Assembly: GCA_004194705.1 (NCBI GenBank)
Contig: SADC01001152.1
Location: 62,001 to 126,000, forward strand
DNA: 64,000 nt
Source: Ditylenchus dipsaci
Taxonomy: Eukaryota; Nematoda; Chromadorea; Rhabditida; Anguinidae
Direction of reading: 5' to 3'
Below the pieces are notes generated by a model, which searched no databases, was not told the origin of the DNA, and saw only the letters and a program-made list of their open reading frames with translations. Position 1 is the first letter of the stretch; each line of letters opens with the position of its first letter. A program made the translations under genes and the position numbers. Of the stretch, positions 56,201 through 64,000 are shown piece by piece.

Positions 56201-58804
56201 GCCAACTGAGTACTACCATTAAGATACCGCTACTTTGAAACTACATTCTACCACCACCAAGTACCACTCTTTAAGCACTTCCACCTGAGTACCGATACCA
56301 CTTTCTTGGTACTACCACCTCCATACACCTGGATACCCCACGAAATACGAAATCACTCCAAAACTGTGGTTCCTGTTGGTTTTGAAATCTTTTCTATATT
56401 TCGACCTCAGTTCTACTATATACCGTATTTCCTCTAATAAGCGCCCACAAATCCCCCCCCCCTCGACTTTGAGGGTCTGGATCTCAGTGTAGAAGCAATA
56501 TTTTGCAAAGCTGTTTGATACGTTTGCTTAACTCCCACGAGCTCTATCGATTCACTTTTTAGATTTTGGTTGAGCACCCAAAAATCTCGAAATCGAATTC
56601 CAAATTTTCCAAATTTTGGGGGTTTGAAAAATAAGCGCCCCGGGGCGCTTATTAGAGAAAATACGGTAATCCATGTACCAACTAAACCAAGTGGTCGTCC
56701 ATTTATCAAAAAAAAAATTACGTTTTCGGGTTCCAAAACCTGTTTTCTGGACTAACTCCGACATGCTGAAGACGGTTAGATTATAGCAAAATGCCGTTTT
56801 GTCGGGTATTTTTTGAGCATTGGGCAATAATTGGTTTTCGTGAAAACAATTATTACCCAAAACTGGAAAAAATACTCTAGAAAACAGTATTTTACCACTG
56901 TCAAACCATCTTTAAAATACACGAATTAGTCCAGAAAACAGGTTTTGGAAAATAATTTAAAAGTTAAAAGTAATCTTCAGCATTTTTGGAATAAAAAAGT
57001 GTCCCGCGCGTATTCGAAATTGTGAAATTCTCGTTGCCGGCAACGGCATGGTCTTTTGAAAAAGTCAAGACAAAAGTTAACAACAAATTCAAAAATGAAA
57101 GAAAACATAAGCGAACTTTTCTGCGAACTTCTGGGACAGCCTAATAAAAAGCCAAAGTTACAACACCCTTTTTACAAAGATTGCAAGACTTGTTGGCTAT
57201 ATCCGCCAGTGTTGCAACTGCTAAGTGTATTCGAAAATTCATCAAATCCATTATGTCACTCCAGCGCCAATATTTCAAGATTTAAGCAGGTGCCGGCACC
57301 ACCATGGTGGCTGTTCCAATTTTTTAGAGGCCACATGGAGATTTATTATATTAAATAATAAAAGTTATAAAAATCAACAATTATTTTTATTCTTAAAAAT
57401 ACGTAGGGTTGTCGGGGCGCCGAAATTTTCGGCGGGCCGAGTCTGCGTCCGAGACTTAAAAATGGAGACAGTTTCGTTGCGGGACAATAAATGATTTTAA
57501 ATTGAAATTTTCGGGGCGCCGAGCCGAAAGCCGGAATTTTCGGCCGGCCGAGCCGAAAGCCGAAAATTTTCGGCTTTTCGGCTTGAAAAGCCGAAATCGG
57601 CGCGCCGAGCCGACAACCCTAAAATACGTAAAAGGCAAGTGCGCCCCCTCCGAAGAGTATTTTTTCTCTAAGCCTACCTTTTTCGGTTCCCTTGATTTTT
57701 TTTCACCCTAATCCATTGCAATGTCGAGTGTGCTCTTCTTTCGACGCGAAGCGGCCAAATACCCTTGGTTTTGTCGGCGCAAAAGGTATGAAATAGGTGA
57801 AAAATGAAAAAAGTTGGTTCAGAGAAAAAATACTCTTTGGAGGGGGTGAGCACTTTGGCTTCTGTCTTAAAATAGGTTTGGATCCGGTTGGTTAACCGAA
57901 AGGTTGAAATACTTTTCAACCCTTCAACCCGAAATCAACCCTTTTCTGCCTCAAAAGGCTCTTTTCCTGCCCCAAATTTGAAAAACTCTTTGTTCTCAAT
58001 AATTTTCTGATAAATTTTTAGTTTTGTTTTAACCGTTTTGTAGTTCTGGATCTCAGCTTTCTCACAAACTATCAACAAACCATATGAATTTTTGAAAAGT
58101 TGGAGAAACAAGTCTTTGAATGGACACAATCGTCGAAACAATTTGCTCTATTTAAAAGCCTTTTGATCCAACTTTTTGAAAACTAACAGTTTTCTAGAAA
58201 GCTGAGATTCAGAGCTATAATATGGGTTAAAAAAATCGCAAAACTGATTGAAAAATCACTCAGAACAGATGTTTTTTCAAATTCGTGGCAGGAAAAGAGC
58301 CTTTTGGGGCAGAAAAGGTACCATTTCGGGGTCGAAAAGAATTACAATCTAACCGAAAACTGCTTTTTTGGCCAACGAGCAGGAAACCGGGCAAACTGAA
58401 AACCAGTTTTTTTAACCGACTGCATCCAACCCTCTAAAAATTTAGCCTAAATTTTACTTGGTCTATCCCAATGAATTTTTTTCAGTTTCTCAGCCCAAAT
58501 CGATCCGGATGATTGCTACAATATAGAGGATAAACTTTCCCAAATAAACACTCTTCAACAAGTCACCAATATAGCTTCCCACGGATTTCTGAGAGAATTC
58601 CTGGAGCAGGGAACAGTGCACCTGCATGCCTTTTGGTTTGACATTTACACCGGCAACATGCATATGTTCTCGAGGACTCGGCAACGCTTTGTGCTCATTG
58701 ATGAGGAAAGTGTGCCACAGCTGTTAGAAGAGGATGCTCGGCAACCCTTGAATTCACTTGCCAGCAAATCACATAAACCTGCAGATAATGGACAGAACAG
58801 CTGA
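53221..58804 (+). CDS. Beta-class carbonic anhydrase
   Basis: Zinc enzyme that hydrates CO2 to bicarbonate; animal beta-CAs are often mitochondrial. Exons: 53221-53365, 54331-54422, 54468-54576, 54722-54912, 58486-58804. The motif CMDSR supplies one zinc Cys and the Asp/Arg pair, and VGDMFVVRNSGNMIPNAQNY and TEPAALELAVKRGKIRHVV follow. The second metal-site motif C-G-H-S-D-C-K is encoded, but one base out of frame: near 54550 a T run appears one base short. Then come AINTLYNLH, FDPDSPMDHWLRRHG, HLHAFWFDIYTGNMHMFSR and RQRFVLIDEESV, typical of the animal family. Apart from that base all junction phases agree. The first exon recognised begins in mid-codon, so the start codon lies in an upstream exon I did not find; it may overlap the NDUFAF2 3' region. 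The last intron is 3.6 kb. Confidence 0.88.
53675..53924. mobile_element. TACCGTAT-family MITE in beta-CA intron 1
   Basis: The ends CCGTATCCTCTCTAGTTATA and TATAAATGAAGAGAATCCCG are imperfect inverted repeats. The core CGGGTGCTCAACCAAG ... GTGGAATCGGTAGAGC is shared with 13242-13967. The terminal part GGGTCTATAATTTTTCAACC matches the pogo/Tc5-like element at 7270-8534. Confidence 0.75.
54000..54169. mobile_element. CAGTCGAACCTCG MITE with GGTGTCGGCTTATCG words
   Basis: The ends CAGTCGAACCTCGATAAGC and GCTTATCGAGGTTCGACTG are flanked by TA. The right half has four tandem copies of GGTGTCGGCTTATCG. 170 bp, non-coding, in beta-CA intron 1. Confidence 0.85.
55682..55805 (+). repeat. GTAAATTCGCCGACAG tandem repeat
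   Basis: About seven units of 14-17 bp differ mainly in the linker (AG, AGG, AAG). The units are direct, not palindromic. Confidence 0.85.
55905..56955. repeat. Long inverted repeat split by a TACCGTAT MITE
   Basis: The block ACTAATTCGTGTATTTTAAG and the following 150 bp (including AACTGTTTTCTAG-like and ATTGCCCAATACTC words) are mirrored at 56700-56955. The centre holds a TACC/AGTACC-rich array (56190-56340) and the MITE at 56423-56666. Within each arm the sequence is again partly palindromic. Confidence 0.7.
56423..56666. mobile_element. TACCGTAT MITE (reverse orientation)
   Basis: The ends CCGTATTTCCTCTAATAAGC and GCGCTTATTAGAGAAAATACGG-type right end are flanked by TA. The family core is in reverse relative to the copy at 53675. 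Confidence 0.85.
57404..57620. mobile_element. Small relative of the 45771-46923 hAT-type element
   Basis: The ends TAGGGTTGTCGG and CCGACAACCCT carry 8-bp duplications AAAATACG (57396-57403, 57621-57628). The inside has GAAATTTTCGGCGCGCC and GGCCGGCCGAGCCGAAAGCC words. It is an internally shortened member of the same family. Confidence 0.9.
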
Positions 58805-58888
58805 ATTATGCGCCCTGAATTTTCAATTTCTCGGCCCTGGAGATTTAGGCAATTTTATAGCTTTTCTAAATTCGGGCCGGATCAAATT

Positions 58889-59310
58889 GAAAACTCCCGA
58901 CAAGTGTGTGAAATTTCCGGACTAATTAATTAATTTTCCTGATAAATTTTTAAAACAAACATATCTCAGTGTTTTCTTATCATTTTTTTATTTTTTTATT
59001 TTTTTAGACCAGCATGCAGCCCTACTCTTCTAGTTTCTAATGAGCCATCAACCAAATCGTTAAAATTTTGAAAAAAATTGAGAAAAGTTGGTTTTTATTT
59101 AACAACTCCTTGTTTGATGTAAACTATTTTTTCTCAATGTTTTTTAAATTATAACAGTTTGGTTGATGGCTCATTAGAAACTAGAAGAGTAGGGCTGCAT
59201 GCTGGTCTAAAAAAAAAAGATAAGAAAACACTGAGATATGTTTGTTTTAAAAATTTGTCGGGAAAATTAATTAATTAGTCGGGAAATTTCACACATTTGT
59301 CGGGAGTTTT
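58889..59310. repeat. Foldback repeat 85 bp downstream of beta-CA
   Basis: The arm around CAAACATATCTCAGTGTTTT and ATTAATTAATTTTCC is mirrored at 59200-59300, and TAGTTTCTAATGAGCCATCA pairs with its complement in the inner arms. The poly(T)/poly(A) centre gives a long hairpin. If the beta-CA transcript extends this far, it lies in the 3' UTR. Confidence 0.7.
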
Positions 59311-59424
59311 CACATACAGCCATTCGGGCCTTTTCTTTGGCGTTCTGTTTTTGTTTGTTTTCCGAAACCTTTTTTGGAATATTTGAATTCTCAGTCATTC
59401 CAAATTTACTTTAGTCAAGAATAT

Positions 59425-59975
59425 TTGGTAGGCGTATAGAATCCCCCCCCCACGCAGAGTGCTCGGAAGGAGGAGTTTACTTCATATACATGTTTCTCGA
59501 CCCCGACTTGAGAGAACACAAATCATTCCAAAGTGACTCTGGATGCATGTAGGAAGCTTGGGGTTGAGATGCGCACACCCACATACCTTAGACACCAATC
59601 ATTCGAAAGTGACTCTGGATGCATAAAAAAACATGCATACCAGAGTTTATTTATGCGGTAGGCCCCAGTTAACAAACTTTTGTTCAACATTTTTTGTTAG
59701 TGAGCTCTGTGTGATTAAAGGCCCTTTTACTCCCATCCTATACAGTCCTGATTCGATTTAAAATCCGAAAGGCGCCAATTTAAATTTTCGAAATTTTGAC
59801 AGAGCCATGAAACCCCTGTGATTCGATTTTTTTTCTCAGAGTTAAAAAAACAACCGGCTTTGTCATGAAATCTGGGTCGAGAAATCGTGTTGGGGTCGAG
59901 AAACACGAATATGAGGTTATTTCCTCCATCCGATCACTCTGCGGGGGTGGTGGATTCTATACTCAAGCCGTAATA
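59425..59975. mobile_element. Second copy of the GTATAGAATCC foldback family
   Basis: The ends GTATAGAATCCCCCCCCC and GGATTCTATACTCAAGCC, plus the inner blocks TGTTTCTCGACCCCGA and GGGTCGAGAAACACGAATAT, match 18033-18517. It contains the GATGCGCACACCCACATACC block that also occurs at about 9003. Confidence 0.65.
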
Positions 59976-60567
59976 GTTACAGGGTGAAAAGTCCGTTCAC
60001 AGCAGCCAAAAAAACTCAACAAACAGAATGCTCAAAAGGCTCAAATTCGAAAAAAGTGAAAAATTGGCTGAACATCTAAGCCTCTTATTCTTAGTTAAAA
60101 TTTTTGTTTTAAGTACAATTTTATTGGCGTGTTACTTTATTTTTTTAAAGTTTATTTTAAGATCCGGCCCGACGGCCTTTTTTGTCCCTAATTATGTGTG
60201 TGCCGAAAAGTGATTATAGGTCCAATGTGATTTTTGTTTTAGCTAAACTGTGTTGCCTATATTTTGCCACTACATTTTTGCCTTGCCGGTTGTCTTAAGC
60301 TGTTGTCTTGAATCACTTACTTTTGTGTGTAGTCTCTCTGCTAGTTTTTAAACAGTGCCATATCCAAGTTAAAATTTAGATTATGTATTTTTGTGATGCC
60401 TTAAAAATGATATAGGATATTCTGGTTTTTTTATATTTTGCGTAAAACTAGCTCGTGTTAAACAGTAGTTATTTTCTGAACCTCTATGATTCTACAGTGT
60501 CTTGTTGAACTTCAAACAAAATGAGAAGACTGCTTGCGGATGCTAAACTAGATTTGTCACTCAGAAT

Positions 60568-61898
60568 CAGGGTTGGCAAGAAGTGGCTTTTCAGGCCACA
60601 TCTGAGGCCACCTCATATTTTTGTGAAATTTTATGAAGGCTCGACGCTACTGTCATATATCCAACCCCCCCCCCCCCACCCAAAAGCTACTGTAATATAC
60701 CCCCCCCCCAATAATTTTTCAGGTACCCCAAAAACCATACTTTTTTTTGGAAAAGTGATGAAATTATTACGTGTTGTCCCTGAGCCTAATGCCCAAGGCC
60801 TAAGGGCTAAGCTTAATTCCTAAGCCTAAAAATTATCGGGGGAGGGGGGAGAGGTGAGTATATTACATGAGGGTTTTTTGGGGGAGGGGGGGGGTGGTTT
60901 GTATATTACAGTAGCGCCGAAGGTTCGTAACTGGTGTACCAAAAGTTCGGAACCGACTTTTAAACTCGTTATTAAAAGTTTGCTACAAGAAAATTTCAAA
61001 ACGTAGGTTTTGTAGCTCCACTAATTCTCTTTCGAATAGTTTATTAAGCTGTTTTGGAATATTTTAAAATAGTCATCATTTTGGTGCGAACACTTATGAA
61101 ATCATTTTGAAAAGTTGACAAGCATTTTCATCACTTTAACTGGCCAAAAATTCAATTCAGGGCCAGGCGCTTCATCAACGTTTTTGATGTAGTGCAGTTC
61201 AAGAGAAACAAGATACATTTTACAGAATTATTATTAAAAGTGTGAGTGTTGAGATATGACCTTTTGGAAAAATAATTTCTTTCAAAAATGACTAAAATCC
61301 AAGTTTTTCAATTTTTCGGATTTTGCACCGTCTTTTAAAAAAAATTCATTTTTCCAAAAAATCATATCTCAACACTCACACTTTTAATAATAATTCTGTA
61401 AAATGTATCTTGTTTCTCTTAAACTGCACTATATCGCAGGGCTAAAACGTTGCTGAAGCGCCTGGCCCTGAATTGAATTTTTGACCAGTTAAAGTGATGA
61501 AAATGCGTCAACTTTTCAAAATGATTTCATAAGTGTTCGCACCAAAATGATGACTATTTTAAATATTCCAAAACAGCTTAATAAACTATTCGAAAGAGAA
61601 TTAGCTGAGCTACAAAACCTACGTTTTGAAATTTTCTTGTAGCAAACTTTTTTACTTTTAATAACGAGTTTAAAAGTCGGTTCCGAACTTTTGGTACACC
61701 AGTTATCACTTCGGTTTTTTTACTATAATATGCGATTTCAATATTTCTATAAAAAGATAGGGAAAAAGTCTCTAGATTGGTACATGTAAGTATTAGATAT
61801 GCTTAAAGAATACATAAGAAAACAATCAATGAAAGTGAAAAAATGGTTTTTTCAAAATACCACCTGTTGGCCTGAAAAGCCACCTCTTGCCAACCCTG
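60568..61898. mobile_element. hAT-type foldback element with CAGGGTTGGCAAG ends
   Basis: The left end CAGGGTTGGCAAGAAGTGGC is mirrored by CACCTCTTGCCAACCCTG. The flanking octamers CTCAGAAT and CTCGTAAT agree at six of eight positions. Inside is a nested palindrome (about 60925-61705) with arms around CCAAAAGTTCGGAACCGAC. Poly-C tracts near 60670 and 60710 surround GCTACTGTAATATACC. The short frames here are not genes. Confidence 0.75.
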
Positions 61899-61906
61899 CT
61901 CGTAAT

Positions 61907-64000
61907 TAGTGATGCGCACGATCGATATATCGCACCTGCGTTATATCGCATATCGCGTCAAAGTTCGTGAAAAAATATCGATCGCAAATATCGCATTTGA
62001 ATTTTTGGAAATATCGCATATCGCATCGCAATTTTTGAAAATATCGCTTTGAGATTTTGTCATTCTGTCAATCAATTACAGTCTTGTTCGACTTCTTTTC
62101 GATCGCTATTTTAATTCTATTGTGTGCCCTTCTGAACAGAATATGCTCCAGGCTTTTTCCTGTTGATAATATTACTGATTTTAGGATGAGCCATATCTGG
62201 AAAATTGTTCTCGAAGAAGATGTTGAAGGTCGCTTTCTCTTCACAAAGCTATATCCTAAGGAAACAGACTGCAATGCATGTGACAAGAAGTTGCAGACGC
62301 CGAACCGGGGGATCACCAACTTAAAAGCTCATCTCTCAATGCATCCGCGGTACTTGAAACAATACGAGACGATGGAAAAAGAAGAGGAAGCAAAAAAGAA
62401 AGCAATGAAGCTCTCTATGAACCAATTTTTGATCAAAGGGACTGGTACTATTCATTTTTTTGGTGATTGCTTTCTAGAATATCTTTTAAATTGTTTCAGG
62501 GGAAGTATCTGCTCTCGACAAGAAGGTCGTTAATTTCATCGTTTGCAACAATTTGCCGTTCACAATCGTTGAATCCAATGAGTTCAAAGTACTTCTGCCA
62601 TCGGGTGACCAAGATAATCTTAAAGGTATGAGCGTGCTAGAGTTTGAGACATTACTTTATAAAACTTTTAGGAAGAAAGCATTACTCGGAATGGGCCCTG
62701 CCGCGTATCTATTCCGCTGTGAAAAAGCAGTTATGTCTCGGCTCGAGGACTGCATGGCTCTGTCGTTCACTTCTGACATATGGTCAGGCCCAATGGAAAG
62801 CTTCATAAGGTTGACATAATTTTCAAAAATTAAAGTCTAACAAAATTGCTACATTTAGTCTTACTGCTCACGGGATCGACTCGAGTTGGAAGCGCCAAAA
62901 GTTTGTGCTCTGCGTTCGACACTTTCTGGGAGTCATAACTTTGAGACAATTGGTGAGATAGTGGACAAGATGTCTACAGAATGGGGAATAAAGCAGCTGA
63001 AGCGACATGTCTTTGTACGCGATGAAGGAAGTAATATGAAGAAGGTATTTAGTTGGCCGAATTCAGGGAATTTTAGAATTTATTCAGGCTTTCGAAGAAA
63101 GCGGACATCTCCATGCCGACTGCGGTGCTCACAAATTGAATCTGGTGGTTACAAACTCCTTGTTCAAAAATGCCGAAACAAAGTCGATGCTGGAATCTTG
63201 TCGTAAACTTGTGGGTCACTTCAGTCATTCTACACTTGCTAAAGATCGACTAAAAGATGAGCAGAAGAGCGCGGGTTTGAAAGAACATCGAATCTTACAG
63301 GTACTAAAGTTCGTTCAGATCAACTGTTGAGTTATTGAATGCTCTAGGATGAACCAACCAGATGGAATTCAAGCTTCTACATGGGTTCTCGATTGCTGGA
63401 ACAAAGAACCGCCATCGATCTTTACCTTACAAGGAACAACAAACGAAACTTGGAATTGACAAGAGAAGAATGGAGCTTGCTGAGAGGGTTGTAAAAATCT
63501 TGGATCCACTAGAATCGGCTTCAAAGCAGATGTGCAGAGAAGATGAGCCTATTTCCGTTCAGTTTCCAATTGCGAGGGCTCTCACCGCAGATATGTACGC
63601 AATCAGCGATCCTGGTCTACAACAATTGCGTGCTTCTGTTTTGGGATTGTTGATAGAAAAATTTGACGTTGAGGATGAAAAGTAGGCAATAATATTAAGC
63701 GGATTCAAGCCATTTTGTATTCAGAATTCATGCTGTAGCCATTTTTCTAGACCCGAGGTTCAAGGATGCAATTGCGACAGATAAGATGCGATTTAACTCT
63801 GATGTATGTTCTTGGCTGTTGGAAGAGTGTGAGAAAATTATTGGGACAAATGAAGGTACATTTTAAAAATAATTGTTGCACCTAATTTACAATGATTTTC
63901 CAGATCTACATTCACCGGTGGCAAAACGAACACAAACCGATTGTTTCTTTGGTCGCCATAGTCAGCTATTCGACGATGATGGAGGAGAAGACGAGCGCCC
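61907..64000 (+). mobile_element. hAT transposon, left part (runs off the window)
   Basis: It starts TAGTGATGCGCACGATCG directly after the octamer CTCGTAAT, the right flank of the preceding foldback element. Just inside is an array of ATATCGCATATCGCATCGCA words (about 61925-62045), followed by a BED/hAT transposase gene. The right end is outside the window, so the target duplication cannot be checked. Confidence 0.65.
62186..64000 (+). CDS. hAT transposase with BED zinc finger (3' end beyond window)
   Basis: First ATG at 62186. Exons seen: 62186-62444, 62500-62625, 62672 to about 62809, then about 62860-63043, about 63090-63300, about 63348-63682 and about 63720 onward. Domains: a BED finger (W at residue 4, CNACDKK Cys pair, LKAHLSMH His pair); LPRIYSAV; SFTSDIWSGPMESFI, matching the catalytic block around T-D-I-W; LTAHGID and FVLCVRHF; DEGSNMKK; ADCGAHKLNLVV; DEPTRWNSSFYM; VVKILDPLE; and FLDPRFKDAIATDK. 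The C-terminal hATC dimerisation domain should lie beyond the window. Frame is lost and regained three times (about 62735, 62927 and 63485), each explained by one missing base, so activity cannot be judged from this assembly. Confidence 0.85.

Larger units (their letters stand above)
55278..57144. mobile_element. Mariner-type element (TTAGGTTGTCCC ends) with nested insertions
   Basis: The left end TTAGGTTGTCCCAAAAATTC pairs with GAACTTCTGGGACAGCCTAA at the right, with TA on both sides. Its 1.87 kb are filled by a TAAATTCGCCGACAG tandem array, a long inverted repeat (about 55905-56955) and a TACCGTAT MITE. No mariner transposase was recognised. It lies in the last beta-CA intron. Confidence 0.65.

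Overview
The window looks like nuclear DNA of an invertebrate animal. It is AT-rich, it has spliceosomal introns (short ones of about 45-65 nt with TTTCAG-type acceptors, beside long ones filled with repeats), and it carries animal-type genes: iodotyrosine deiodinase (IYD), a SAC3/GANP mRNA-export scaffold, EGF-domain O-GlcNAc transferase (EOGT), the complex I assembly factor NDUFAF2 and a beta-class carbonic anhydrase. Beta-CA is found in invertebrates but not in vertebrates, so a vertebrate is unlikely. I cannot name the phylum from the sequence alone. I saw no tRNA, rRNA or CRISPR.

Layout. 0-19 kb is repeat-dominated, with two unidentified minus-strand genes (about 3.0-3.65 kb and 10.98-12.36 kb) and an internally deleted pogo/Tc5-type transposon (7.27-8.53 kb). 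19.06-22.69 kb is a Mutator-like element with long terminal inverted repeats and a multi-exon FLYWCH/MULE transposase. 22.75-30.66 kb is IYD on the minus strand; its central intron holds a 632-bp inverted-repeat pair and a hAT-type element with two mariner-type MITEs nested in it. 34.95-58.80 kb is a same-strand run of four cellular genes: GANP-like, EOGT, NDUFAF2 and beta-CA. Their large introns are stacks of foldback elements. 60.57-64.0 kb is a foldback element followed directly by a BED-finger hAT transposon that runs off the right edge.

The cellular genes are not an operon and show no common pathway. The co-operating part of the window is its transposon community. At least seventeen elements have hAT-like boundaries: terminal inverted repeats of several kinds (YAGGGTTG, TAGAGATGGG, CATAGTGG and others) with 8-bp target duplications, twelve of them exact by eye. 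Many are filled with a short, often self-complementary word that differs from family to family, and the adjacent hAT gene has its own word near its end. A second community of MITEs with TACCGTAT ends surrounds a likely parent whose DDE region has been deleted.

A quality point affects every gene model. Conserved exons are broken repeatedly by single-base length changes, mostly explained by one missing base in a homopolymer, with few base-substitution stops. This looks like residual long-read assembly error rather than pseudogene decay. Annotators should not split these genes at the breaks.
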